Both the position numbers and the translations under genes were made by a program. A stretch of DNA of 64,000 nt from Defluviitaleaceae bacterium (GTDB lineage Bacteria; Bacillota; Clostridia; Lachnospirales; WQUN01): the NCBI GenBank assembly GCA_009777845.1, contig WRLD01000001.1:1-64000 (forward strand), written 5' to 3'. This document shows positions 49,308-58,874 of the stretch, one piece after another. Below the pieces are notes generated by a model, which was not told where the DNA came from, did no database searches, and saw only the letters and a program-made list of their open reading frames with translations. Position 1 is the first letter of the stretch, and each line of letters begins with the position of its first letter.

Positions 49308-50853
49308 GCATAACCTTAATGTCAAGCGTGTCTGCTTCCCCTGTTTTGTGGATTTCAATACGCTCGATAAGCGCGTCCACAATGGAATTGCTAAATCCTC
49401 CGCTAAAATCCATTTCCGAAAACAGCATTTTGCGAATGTCGTTCATGGTTTTGGCTAGATTTTTGTTTTTGTCCTCAGCTTCGTGGATTTTGGAAATTTT
49501 CTGATTTATTGCGGTTATTTCTTCGTTAAAAACCTCGTTACGTTCTTCAAATTCTGCGTTGGATATTCTGCCGTCTATACTCAAATCCAAAAGCCTGTCC
49601 TTTTTCTTTTTTATGGCGGTTATTTGTGACGAGAGCTTGTTTAGCTGTTCGTCGCTTTTTGATGTGTTTGCGACCTTGGCGTAAACATTCACGAGGTTCT
49701 CGATTATGCTGTCTTTGTCCTGTACGAATTGAGCATAAATCCCTTTTACGATTTCGTCAAGTTCTGTTGTGTAAATAACGGGGCTTTTACATTCGTTTTT
49801 GCTTCGGCATTTCCAAACCTCTTTATTGCCCGAGGGATATTTGTAGATGTCGTGGTAATAGGGCTTGCCATGCTCGGCACAATAGATTTTTCCGCTGTAA
49901 GTATATTTGTTTTGGTAGCTTGTTTTGTCGGCGGAGGATTGTTTTCTACTGCGTTCTTCCAAGATGGCGTTGGCTTTTTCCCACAATTCTTCGGTCACAA
50001 TCGGCGGTACGGCTTCCTCGTTTTTGTACATAATCCACTCGGATTTATCGCGTAAAACCTTTGTATCTAAGCGATAGTCAAATTTATGGCTTTTATTGCC
50101 GCAATAATAGCCCTTGTACTTAGGATTGGTGATTATTCGCCTAACGGTTGACATTGTAAGCGGATTGCCGTTTTTGTTGTTAATCCCCTCTTGACTTAAA
50201 CGCAGGATTATACCTCGTATGCCGATGTTTTCTGTTGCGTACATGGTGAAAATCTTTCGCACCAGTTCGGCTTCTTCTTCTACTATAATAAGCCGTCCGT
50301 TCTGTTTTTCATAGCCCCAAATATTATTGTTGCCGTGAACAACGCCCTTTGCGATTGAGCGCTGCATACCGAAGTTTACACGCTCGGACAGCTTACGAAC
50401 CTCGTCTTGCGCTATGCTAGACATGATTGCGAGCCTCAATTCCGAATCGGGCATAAGCGTGTTTATGTTGTCCGACTGGAAAAATACGCCAACGCCCGCG
50501 CCGAGCAGTTCCTGCGTGTATTTTATGCTGTCTAGGGTACTACGTGAAAAGCGTGATATTTCCTTTGTAACAATAAAATCAAACTTCCCCGCCCGAGCGT
50601 CCTCAATCATTTGTAGGAATGATTCGCGCTTAGTTACTGACTTTCCGCTTAACGCTTCGTCAATATAGCCGTCAACAAACGTCCATTCCCTGCATTTCCT
50701 TATAAAATCGGAATAATAACCGACTTGATTTTGCAGGGAGTTTGCCTGCTCGTCCGAACCGGTGGACACCCGCGCGTAAAACGTAACTTTAAGCGGTAAA
50801 TCAAAAATTGTTTTCCCCGAATTAAGCGCGGCTCGCATTTCGTGGATTTTCAT
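49162..50853 (-). CDS. Large serine recombinase (site-specific integrase)
   Basis: A 563-residue recombinase. The catalytic domain holds FYARVSTGSDEQANSLQNQ with the nucleophile serine, then EISRFSRSTLDSI. The recombinase domain (GYEKQNGRLIIVEEEAELVR, INNKNGNPLTMSTVRRI), a zinc ribbon (YCAEHG and CRSKNECKS) and a coiled coil follow. Such enzymes integrate and excise phages and ICEs at specific attB sites. The last ~25 residues run antisense through the host gene, so the attachment site is inside or just beyond the 3' end. A small gene lies 55 bases upstream. Confidence 0.93.
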   Translation of the reverse strand: MKIHEMRAALNSGKTIFDLPLKVTFYARVSTGSDEQANSLQNQVGYYSDFIRKCREWTFVDGYIDEALSGKSVTKRESFLQMIEDARAGKFDFIVTKEISRFSRSTLDSIKYTQELLGAGVGVFFQSDNINTLMPDSELRLAIMSSIAQDEVRKLSERVNFGMQRSIAKGVVHGNNNIWGYEKQNGRLIIVEEEAELVRKIFTMYATENIGIRGIILRLSQEGINNKNGNPLTMSTVRRIITNPKYKGYYCGNKSHKFDYRLDTKVLRDKSEWIMYKNEEAVPPIVTEELWEKANAILEERSRKQSSADKTSYQNKYTYSGKIYCAEHGKPYYHDIYKYPSGNKEVWKCRSKNECKSPVIYTTELDEIVKGIYAQFVQDKDSIIENLVNVYAKVANTSKSDEQLNKLSSQITAIKKKKDRLLDLSIDGRISNAEFEERNEVFNEEITAINQKISKIHEAEDKNKNLAKTMNDIRKMLFSEMDFSGGFSNSIVDALIERIEIHKTGEADTLDIKVMLKTFGQARFVRLKKGKGGGAADIGVCYRPHKQAVRQCLQADGYSHSQP

Positions 50854-50908
50854 TTGTGACCTCCTTTAGCTAGAATATTTACCGCCTAATTATACTATGT
50901 TCAAATTA

Positions 50909-51100
50909 TTATTGCAGCGCGGCAATCGCTTTTTTGTCGGGATTTTTTGAAATTTCTTTTTTCGCTTCCCTTAATATGATTTCGGTGGCACTAGCGCACA
51001 TTTCAGCAGTTAGAAAGCCCTTGCGGTGTAGTTGCTGTGTCATAAATAGCTTTATTTCCGTTTCAACGGCGTTAGAAACGTCAGAGTGCGTTGCGTTCAT
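50909..51100 (-). CDS. Small SHOCT-like protein upstream of the recombinase
   Basis: The 63-residue protein (MNATHSDVSNAVETEIKLFM, then LHRKGFLTAEMCASATEIIL) resembles the small SHOCT-like proteins that precede serine recombinases in clostridial mobile elements. It could be a directionality or accessory factor; this is inferred from position. The ATG at 51100 has GGAGGGGA upstream, better than the alternative five codons earlier. It is read in the same direction as the recombinase. Confidence 0.7.
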   Translation of the reverse strand: MNATHSDVSNAVETEIKLFMTQQLHRKGFLTAEMCASATEIILREAKKEISKNPDKKAIAALQ

Positions 51101-51115
51101 TTTATCCCCTCCCAT

Positions 51116-51570
51116 ACGGCAATTTCACTATTGCTTACATTTGATTTCAATGTATTCCCGTGTATTTGTCCGTGTTACGGCGCAGGGAATAAAAATACAT
51201 ACAATCACTGTACATGTTTTAGTTTTAAAAAAGGCTAGGGAAAACCCTAAAAGGTAATATCTCATGCCGCCATTAGTAATGGCTTATATGGAGTTTCACC
51301 CCGCCAAGGTCGCTCATCGTGTATCATTGGCGGCCGCCTGTTGTTTTCCAAACAAACGGTTTCAAACTCTGTCTGCGGGTCATCGCACAAGCCGTACTAA
51401 TAGGCTTGCTTGAAAAAACGCTTATCGCTCTCGTTTTCACGGTCATGGCGGCATTTTTTCAATCGCTTTTCCTTTCGGCACACAGACAGGTCTTAGCATT
51501 GAAATATTTTTTATGACCGAAAAACTTCGGTATTTGTAAAAATCGTAACCATAAATGCTACGTTTCCCTT
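51116..51570. other. Gene-free region between the two recombinase genes
   Basis: No convincing gene. Open frames exist in the + strand around 51260-51516 but lack ribosome sites, and their products are unnatural. A small hairpin, ACCGAAAAACTTCGGT, lies at 51514-51529. Promoters for the SHOCT-like gene must lie at the left of this region. Confidence 0.4.
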
Positions 51571-51572
51571 TT

Positions 51573-51598
51573 TGCACGATAAAAACAGTTATCCGTCA
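51573..51598. repeat. Left core-type site flanking the tyrosine recombinase
   Basis: TGCACGATAA, a 6-base spacer AAACAG, then TTATCCGTCA: two inverted 10-base arms (imperfect) around a 6-base overlap, the form of a tyrosine-recombinase crossover site. The first 21 bases occur in inverted orientation at 53126-53146. Confidence 0.7.
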
Positions 51599-51655
51599 AA
51601 AATAATATTTTTCTGTTTGCAAATATTATGTAAACAAGAATGAGGAAAAAGGAGC

Positions 51656-52885
51656 ATGGGTAGAATGGAAAATGAAAGAACAGAAGTAAAAAGCCTTGCA
51701 TTGCAGGGAAGCGTTGCCGTTTTTATGTTTAATTTTTGCGATTCGCTTATTAGCAATACAGAGATTTCGCTAAATGAAGGGAACGGAGGGGACAATATTG
51801 GCGTATCATGGTTTAAAAATATGCTAAAATCCTTGGCTTTGAATAACGCAACGGCACATGAATATGGGGAAGAAATAGGTATTCCTATTTGTTTGCCAAA
51901 ATCCGAAAAAGCTACGAATCGTATAAAATGTGTCGCAAGTGAACAAATATCCACATTTGCTGAGTATCTGCGGGCGAACGATAAAGCCCCCAAAACCGTA
52001 CAAGGCTATACGTCCGATGTAAAAACCATTTTGAAAATCATTGCAAGGGAACATTTCAATGGTATGGCGTTGGAATTATTAGATTTATCGAAAATAACGC
52101 AAATTCAAGTAAAATCAGCGGAGCAAGCCCTCTACAATGCCGATAACTTCAAAATCAGAACATTCTTTCGATATAAGCAGGGGTGGGGTAGCTTTTGTGC
52201 CTTTATCGGCATGAAAGAATGGCAGTTTACCCAAAAAATCAACGCAACACAGGAATACAAAAACGAAGTAATTTCTAACGGTGAGGTTACTAAAACCATT
52301 GATTATTGCACGGAAAAACGCCTTTTCGCTAAAACTGATACCGAACGCATAAGGTGGTTCAGAAAGGAAATAGCAATACGTCTTGGCTATGAAATAGGCT
52401 TTCGTTCTTGCGAATACGGCAACGCCAAGTTTGACGAGATTGGGCGTGATGGGCGAATTACAATTACACAGAGCAAGCATAACGGCGTTCGGGCTGTAGC
52501 AGTCACAAAGGAAATTTCAAATATCATAGCGGAGTTCAAAAACTTTTTAGAAGCATGTAAGTTGTTCCCCGCGAATGGCGGAATCTTTGAAAAATCGGAC
52601 GGCAAAAGCTACAGCACGTCCACTTTCCGCAGATGGCTTAAACAGACCGCCGAGGCCTGTTGTGTAGCAGTCGGTCAGGCGAAAACACACGGATTACGCC
52701 ACCGATTCGCTAGAAATTTTTACAGTAGCACTCTTGACGAATCCATGCTTGCCAACATCATGGGGCATAAATCCATGAAAACAACAAGGCAGTACACCAT
52801 TCCGACCTTTGAAAATCAAAGGGATTTAATGCAGAAATCCGTTGATATTGCGAGGGGATTTTACGAACCGCAAGCGGCGGCATAG
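51656..52885 (+). CDS. Tyrosine recombinase
   Basis: The 409-residue recombinase has a SAM-like core-binding domain (FAEYLRANDKAPKTVQGYTSD) and a catalytic domain with Arg in GFRSCEYG, a lysine hairpin (TQSKHNGVRAV), HGLRHRFAR, GHKSMKTTRQ and the nucleophile tyrosine in RQYTIP. The N-terminal ~95 residues, with no arm-binding zinc or AP2-like signature, are unrecognised. Start at 51656 follows AAAGGAG closely; an ATG 9 bases later is better spaced. It is the only gene between two inverted core sites. Confidence 0.92.
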   Translation: MGRMENERTEVKSLALQGSVAVFMFNFCDSLISNTEISLNEGNGGDNIGVSWFKNMLKSLALNNATAHEYGEEIGIPICLPKSEKATNRIKCVASEQISTFAEYLRANDKAPKTVQGYTSDVKTILKIIAREHFNGMALELLDLSKITQIQVKSAEQALYNADNFKIRTFFRYKQGWGSFCAFIGMKEWQFTQKINATQEYKNEVISNGEVTKTIDYCTEKRLFAKTDTERIRWFRKEIAIRLGYEIGFRSCEYGNAKFDEIGRDGRITITQSKHNGVRAVAVTKEISNIIAEFKNFLEACKLFPANGGIFEKSDGKSYSTSTFRRWLKQTAEACCVAVGQAKTHGLRHRFARNFYSSTLDESMLANIMGHKSMKTTRQYTIPTFENQRDLMQKSVDIARGFYEPQAAA

Positions 52886-53120
52886 CTTCAAACACATGGC
52901 TTTATTGCTTCCTTGTTAAATTGCTTTTTACTAAAAATAGAGCGGTGTAATTTTCGTGCCTTTTTTACTGCCTAATTGTCATTTTATGCCATATGCCGTA
53001 CATAGCCGTTTGCTCAGTGCTAAAAAATGTAAACGCATGTAAGAATTTGATGGACGAATCTCCTTGATATGGTAATTTTTACCTGTTATAGTTTTGTTGT
53101 AACCGATTTACTAATTATTT
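52886..53120. other. AT-rich region after the tyrosine recombinase, no gene
   Basis: No coding frame with a start site was found. It lies between the recombinase stop and the right core site and would be moved with the gene if the sites recombine. No excisionase-like frame is visible. Confidence 0.4.
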
Positions 53121-53146
53121 TGCATGATAACTGTTTTTATCGTGCA
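53121..53146. repeat. Right core-type site flanking the tyrosine recombinase
   Basis: TGCATGATAA, spacer CTGTTT, TTATCGTGCA: arms match at 9 of 10 positions. The spacer is the reverse complement of that at the left site, so the two sites are in inverted orientation 1.55 kb apart. Confidence 0.7.
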
Positions 53147-53262
53147 TTTAATTTAATCATAGTTTGGAACAATATAAAACACTCGCAATATAGACGTAAA
53201 AAATTGTAAGCGATAACAAGACATACAACTACAAGCACAGAAAACTTGAACACTAAAATGCA

Positions 53263-53305
53263 ACAGCCCCAACAAATCTAGTATTTGCTGGGGCTGTTTT
53301 TGTTT
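53263..53305 (+). terminator. Intrinsic terminator
   Basis: AACAGCCCCA (53262-53271) pairs with TGGGGCTGTT (53289-53298), with CAAA and TTTG continuing the stem past one mismatch. TTTTTGTTT follows on the plus strand. It may also stop the convergent subtilase transcript. Confidence 0.82.
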
Positions 53306-53333
53306 AATTAGGGGATAGTTAATCCGCTTCTGT

Positions 53334-56300
53334 CTAAATCCTTAAATCGTCTAAATCATACCCTACCAACCACCGCAACAACGCTGTAATATCGCCTGCG
53401 TCCACAATGCCGTCACCGTTCATGTCTGCGACACGCTCATCGGGGGAATCAAAGCCCGCGTGACCAGCGATATGACGTGCGAGCCAAACCACATCTGCGG
53501 AGCTTACGTTACCTTTGCCGCCAGTAGAAACAGCCCCAAGCCGTAGCCATTTAGCCCTCACGGTAATATTGTTGGTTACGTTACTAAAGTCAATATCCCA
53601 ATCATCAAATACCCAACCCTTGCGAGTGGGATTTTCGGGCGGAGTTGCGCCTGTGCCGTGCAAAATGTTTCCTACAAAAACACTATTAGGATTGCCGTTA
53701 ATGTTGCCACCAACAAGATTAAATATCACGGAGTACGAGGGAATAGGCTCAAATGTTACGCGAACAGACACATCATCGTTGATAATCGCCGTGCGAGTAT
53801 TCCCAGAAATGTCCCCTGTGAAAGCGCCGCCTGTGATTATCCAGTTTGCTACTTGGTAGCCCTCATTCGGCGTAGCCGTAAACACTACGGTTGCGCCTGT
53901 GTCTACAACTGCGGGCGCGGTTATTGATGTGCCGTTTTCTGTAGCTGTTAGGCTACCGTTTTGCCCTGCGGTAGTGGTTACAACTACTGGAGCGGGTGCG
54001 GAAATATGCCTAAACATAGCAGTTATATTAACATCTTCGTTAGGCATGATAAAGTGTAGCGTTTGGTTTACGGTAGTTGCACTTGATTGTGAAGCCCCAA
54101 AAACGTCATTATCGGATAGCGGTATAAGTTCGTTATCATAATCTAACGGCTCAAAAATCTCATTCGTTTCACCATTAAAAATTATATCATTGGAAGCGAA
54201 CGGAACACTGCCGCCACTCGAACCGTCATAAATTGTGTCATATTCTACTGAATCGGTTTGTTGCGTTGCTGTGATGTATTCCTCCGCAAGACTATAACCA
54301 CTTAATGCGGTTTCGGACAAGGTTACATTACTGACCCAACGCTCAAATACATAGTCATTATCGGGCGTAGCTGTGACGGTGACTGTAACCGCTGTACCCG
54401 GTACAGCAGTTGATTTGTTGGCACTTGCTTCGCCGCCGACCGTTGAATTTGCGTTAATCCATCTGAAATCATAGGTCATGGCTCGTTGGTTTTGTTGTCC
54501 TGTGCTGGCTACCGCTACGACCCGCCCTTTTCCGTCACTTACTATTCCGTTCCAAAGGTGGAAAGGCTCGGGAACGGGCAAAAAGATACGTTCGTTTCTC
54601 TGTGGTGCAATGGCTACCGACATTGCGTTTCCAACCATCGCAAAAAGCCCGTCTTTTATATGCTCTAGGGCTATAACGCCTGCCGTCCCCTGTGTAGTTG
54701 TCCACGACTGCATATCCGCAGAAGTGGCAATGCTGCTTCTGTTTACAGTTGATGCAAATAAGCCGTTTCCGAATGATAAGCCCTCCCCCCATAAGGCACT
54801 ACCCAAAGTCCAGTTGATTCCGTCAGTAGAAGTAACAAGAGTACGAGTAGGACTCGGTATTGAGTTATCTACCAATCCTCTCCAAATTCGTGAGGTAGCG
54901 GCAAATACACCATTACCAAATGTTATATGCCTCCATTGTACAGACCCTGTCGCTTCTTCGTTTCGTATCTCGACAGGGATATAAGCTGTTTGCCAGTTGG
55001 TTAAGTCTTGTGACACCAAAACAACTGGTGGACGGTTATATTCTAACGTGTGCGTATAGCCCATTACCACTACCCTATCATTGTTTGCTGCGATTGAACT
55101 ATGAGAAACATTAGAAATAGTTATTTCGTTACCCGCATTATTCCAGTCTGTTCCATTTTGGGAATAGATAAGCCGTGTTCTTCCAAGTGCGGAAGCCCCT
55201 CCGACAAATACTCCGCGGGCTTTGTCATATGTCACAAAAACATTTATATAATCAACAGCCGGTAAGCCCGACAACGATTCAGTCCAACGCTCAATAATCG
55301 GCGTAAATGACAATACCACAGGCGGCAATAACTCCCACTCGTCCCCATCGGTAGAGGTCATTATATACAAGCGTTGTTGTCCACTCATTGCACCGAAAGC
55401 GACATACATATCATTGCCATATGCTATTGAACGCCACAATATATTTTGGTCGGGAGTTTCGCGTAGCTTCCACCCGCCCGATTCTATGACGATTGAAAAA
55501 GTTTTTTCGTCATAACCATGTGAATTTTCAGCTCTTATAGTCAAATCGTCAAAGACACCTATTTGCGTTGGCGTTCCTGTTATTATTCCTGTGTGGGAAT
55601 TAAAGGTTAAGCCTTGCGGAAGTGTACCAATAATCGACCAAACGGCGTGTTCATCACTTGAAATGAACCTAAACCCTACACCGCCCTTGCCATAAGCTAT
55701 ATTTACTATTCCGCTAGACGCGTCATACTCTGTGATAGTAGGCGCAAGCGGATTTTTAACTTCATTTATATATACCGCTCGTACTATTACATCTTCTCTA
55801 GGCATAATAAACGAGGCATCTCCATGTGGCCTATTATACTCCAACACTATGTTGCCCTTGACTACTTCCCAATGGCTAAAGTCATTAGATTTAGCCGCCA
55901 TTAGGTCTACCACACTATTTTCCGCAAAATATGCGGAGTATTCCCACGTTGCTCCGTCATAAACAAAAGCAGCCTCATTACCGCCGTTAGTTTCTACAGT
56001 TACCTTATATCTTCCCGAAAAATGTGCGGTAATTTCTACATCGTGGTTAGGCATAACAAACGAAGTGTGCCAATAATCGGGGCTAACGCTTACCCATTGC
56101 CAGTTTACCGCGCCTAAGTCCATGTTGCTTGTGTGTCCGTCGATTTCAGCACCATGTAATAAGGTGTTAGTCCATATGTCTACGAGTTGACCCTGTTGGG
56201 CGATAGGCTGTGACGAACGGATAGCACCAATTTCAGGGTTATTGACATTTAATGTTATTGTTTTGTAGTTTTCTAGAGGAATGAATACCGCCTGAATGTG

Positions 56301-58796
56301 TGTAGGCTCTGTAATATCATTTGGCGAAAAAGTCTGCCTTGTCGAATAAATATTGCGTATTTGTATGCTCCCAGACAGCACTTCCCAACGCTCGAAAGCA
56401 TAGCCATTTTCTGGTTTTGCTTCAATTGCAACGGAATTATTGCTAGGCGACCATTCACCTTGGGCAAAGGCATTGCCGTGGCTCGGATTATTTGCGGTAA
56501 CGGTTAAATTAGACGGTGGGGCAGAGCGTTGCGGCCAAAAATTAAATTTATCATTTTCTTGAATAAATCCTATTTCTTGCAATCCGATTATATCATCAAA
56601 TGATGTCATTCGGTTGCCCTGTACTCGTAACTCATCAAGATTAAGATTATTCGATAAATCAAGCGAAGTCAGTTGATTACCCCAAGCTATAAGTTTTTTT
56701 AGTGCTGTGAAATGTTCAAGTCCGTTTAAATCAGCAATTTCTCTGTCACCAATCCATAAATCGGTTACACTCATTACATCTTGTCTATATATAGGTTGCG
56801 GATAAGGTCTAGCGGTAATTTCCCTAACCGCTTCAAGAAAGTGTGGGTCGGTAAAGCTATCGGTAATATCGTCAGCCCCAAAGTCCATTATATTAACAGC
56901 AAAGGGCATTGTTATTTTTCTGCCATTGCTGCTATTTGTAAAGATTAAATTGCCGTCATATAAGCCAAAGTCCGCCCATGACGGAATCATTATAAATGCG
57001 GAAAATTTATTTTCCCCCGCAGGGCTAACATCAAGGTACACATTGTTAGGCTCTCCGTTGTAAAACACTTGCGGAATCCATGTTCCTTGACTAGAGTTAT
57101 GAATAGTTATAGTCATTGGCGGGCTTTCGCTGCCTCTGCTAGTAGCCGTGCCAAAACTTAATGAAGCCATGTTTTGCGGCTCAAAAATATTTGGCCTCAT
57201 AGGTACACCATGCTGTACCGTGGCGAATGCTTGTGAGGTTATAGCTTCTAGTGGTTGTACAAAACCTGCGCCAACGGTAAAAACACTCTCGTTAGGCATA
57301 TCTGCAAGCGGTCGGGCATTGTTCATCATTCGGGCTTTTATTTCCCACGGCTCGGCGTTAGGGAAGGCCTGTACTAATAAAGCGGCAATCCCTGCTGTTA
57401 TTGGCCCTGCCATAGATGTACCCCCATAAAGCGCGTACCCGCCACACGCAGATGTAGAAATAGCATCATGCCCAGGTGCTATAATGTCGGGCTTTATGTG
57501 AAACGTACCCGCAACGGGTCCACGTCCCGAAGTGTCGCCTATCTCGTCTAGCCTGTTGGGCGGCATATCTTCACCTTGGTTCTCATGTTCCCATAGGTGC
57601 AATTCCCAAATAGCGGTATCGTGTCCTGCCAAGCCCGAGCCAACGGTAATAGCTAATGAGCTATTACCGCCGTCATATATTGTAAAAGGGTCTGGCCCAA
57701 AGTTATGTGCTGTTACCACCACTACCGTATCTAGTGCTATTGCTGTAATTGCGTAAGAAAATGCTGAATAGGGGTGATTTATACCCTCACGACCCCAAGT
57801 ATAAATAACGTCCATACCCAAGTCATGCGCCAAGTGAAGTGCGTCCATAACCTCTATCCCGCCTGTAGGGTCTTTCCTAAAAAACGACCATAACTCCACT
57901 TCGGGAGCCATAGCGATAACCGAGCCTGCGGTAAGCGTACCGTGGTGATTGGGAGGCACATTGCTATCGTCATAATATTGCCAACCTGGTACACGCCCTG
58001 TCCCATCTAATTGTCGTACAAATTCGGGGTGGTTGTGATTTATATTGCCGTCAATGATAGCCACACGTACGCCATTCCCTGTATAGCCAAGGTCATTATG
58101 AATATAGTCTAAGCTAAATAAATTCCTTGCGGAACGCATTAAGTTTGGATTGTGGAAAAACGGCGAGGTGGAAAATCCAGAAATATTAGGCGTTGTGGGT
58201 ATATCGCTCATATCGGGCAATGGGTGTAATACATACGGCGTAACTGCAAACACGCCCGAAAACGAGGATATTTCACTCACCATGTCGGCAGGAACACGCA
58301 TATATACACCATTGAAAAGTTTATGATATTCGCCGAAAATTTCCACCTCGGGTGTGCTAAAAGCTGAAATTTCCGAAGTGTCGGGGGTCGTTACAAGCTG
58401 TTGTAAATTTTGATAAAAGGTTGTATGTGCTACAAGTGCTTGTTCCTCTAGTGTTTCATTGGTGGAATTTAATGACATGCCATGTATCATGTCACTTTGT
58501 AACAAATTCCGCTCTTGCAAATGTTGTAACACAACGCTTGGCGGTGTAGAAAACTGTACAACAATTTCTACAATCTCGCTAGAATTATCAAGTGCAAACT
58601 CGCCCTCAAAGCCCTGCATACCTACAGGCTCGGCAAGTGTGCTTGTTAAAAAGTTGATTGCTTCTGATTCGTACTCTAATTTCTCAAAATTGATTTCTTC
58701 TTGTGCCGCCATTCTTAGCGAAGTTACATTCAAAGATGTAAAAACCATAACAAAAACTAGCAAATGTGCAAAAAGTCTAAATATTGTATTTTTCAT
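53334..58796 (-). CDS. Very large subtilase (S8) with dockerin
   Basis: The 1820-residue exported protease has a signal peptide (1-32), a propeptide-like region (~75-195), and an S8 domain with triad D249 (VAIIDGN), H285 (NHHGT) and S461 (GGTSMAG); the oxyanion Asn is N365. After it come a leucine-rich stretch (LTSLDLSNNLNLDEL), three or more bacterial-repeat domains (AFERWEV, VFERWVS), a putative Ig module (GLTFNSHTGIITGTP), an InlB-type repeat and a C-terminal dockerin (SSADVVWLARHIAGH, DMNGDGIVDAGDITALLRW). ATG at 58796 follows GGAGG. It is the last gene of a three-gene operon. Confidence 0.92.
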   Translation of the reverse strand: MKNTIFRLFAHLLVFVMVFTSLNVTSLRMAAQEEINFEKLEYESEAINFLTSTLAEPVGMQGFEGEFALDNSSEIVEIVVQFSTPPSVVLQHLQERNLLQSDMIHGMSLNSTNETLEEQALVAHTTFYQNLQQLVTTPDTSEISAFSTPEVEIFGEYHKLFNGVYMRVPADMVSEISSFSGVFAVTPYVLHPLPDMSDIPTTPNISGFSTSPFFHNPNLMRSARNLFSLDYIHNDLGYTGNGVRVAIIDGNINHNHPEFVRQLDGTGRVPGWQYYDDSNVPPNHHGTLTAGSVIAMAPEVELWSFFRKDPTGGIEVMDALHLAHDLGMDVIYTWGREGINHPYSAFSYAITAIALDTVVVVTAHNFGPDPFTIYDGGNSSLAITVGSGLAGHDTAIWELHLWEHENQGEDMPPNRLDEIGDTSGRGPVAGTFHIKPDIIAPGHDAISTSACGGYALYGGTSMAGPITAGIAALLVQAFPNAEPWEIKARMMNNARPLADMPNESVFTVGAGFVQPLEAITSQAFATVQHGVPMRPNIFEPQNMASLSFGTATSRGSESPPMTITIHNSSQGTWIPQVFYNGEPNNVYLDVSPAGENKFSAFIMIPSWADFGLYDGNLIFTNSSNGRKITMPFAVNIMDFGADDITDSFTDPHFLEAVREITARPYPQPIYRQDVMSVTDLWIGDREIADLNGLEHFTALKKLIAWGNQLTSLDLSNNLNLDELRVQGNRMTSFDDIIGLQEIGFIQENDKFNFWPQRSAPPSNLTVTANNPSHGNAFAQGEWSPSNNSVAIEAKPENGYAFERWEVLSGSIQIRNIYSTRQTFSPNDITEPTHIQAVFIPLENYKTITLNVNNPEIGAIRSSQPIAQQGQLVDIWTNTLLHGAEIDGHTSNMDLGAVNWQWVSVSPDYWHTSFVMPNHDVEITAHFSGRYKVTVETNGGNEAAFVYDGATWEYSAYFAENSVVDLMAAKSNDFSHWEVVKGNIVLEYNRPHGDASFIMPREDVIVRAVYINEVKNPLAPTITEYDASSGIVNIAYGKGGVGFRFISSDEHAVWSIIGTLPQGLTFNSHTGIITGTPTQIGVFDDLTIRAENSHGYDEKTFSIVIESGGWKLRETPDQNILWRSIAYGNDMYVAFGAMSGQQRLYIMTSTDGDEWELLPPVVLSFTPIIERWTESLSGLPAVDYINVFVTYDKARGVFVGGASALGRTRLIYSQNGTDWNNAGNEITISNVSHSSIAANNDRVVVMGYTHTLEYNRPPVVLVSQDLTNWQTAYIPVEIRNEEATGSVQWRHITFGNGVFAATSRIWRGLVDNSIPSPTRTLVTSTDGINWTLGSALWGEGLSFGNGLFASTVNRSSIATSADMQSWTTTQGTAGVIALEHIKDGLFAMVGNAMSVAIAPQRNERIFLPVPEPFHLWNGIVSDGKGRVVAVASTGQQNQRAMTYDFRWINANSTVGGEASANKSTAVPGTAVTVTVTATPDNDYVFERWVSNVTLSETALSGYSLAEEYITATQQTDSVEYDTIYDGSSGGSVPFASNDIIFNGETNEIFEPLDYDNELIPLSDNDVFGASQSSATTVNQTLHFIMPNEDVNITAMFRHISAPAPVVVTTTAGQNGSLTATENGTSITAPAVVDTGATVVFTATPNEGYQVANWIITGGAFTGDISGNTRTAIINDDVSVRVTFEPIPSYSVIFNLVGGNINGNPNSVFVGNILHGTGATPPENPTRKGWVFDDWDIDFSNVTNNITVRAKWLRLGAVSTGGKGNVSSADVVWLARHIAGHAGFDSPDERVADMNGDGIVDAGDITALLRWLVGYDLDDLRI

Positions 58797-58874
58797 AATC
58801 AAAAACCTCCATAGATTGAATTGTTTTTATAGTTTTTAAATTTGCCGTATTTTTGTTTATATTTTAAGTTTAGG

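Noticed and set aside
51319-51516. Possible 65-residue protein (MYHWRPPVVFQ) upstream of the tyrosine recombinase
   Set aside because: No ribosome site; overlapping open frames look equally plausible; treated as non-coding.
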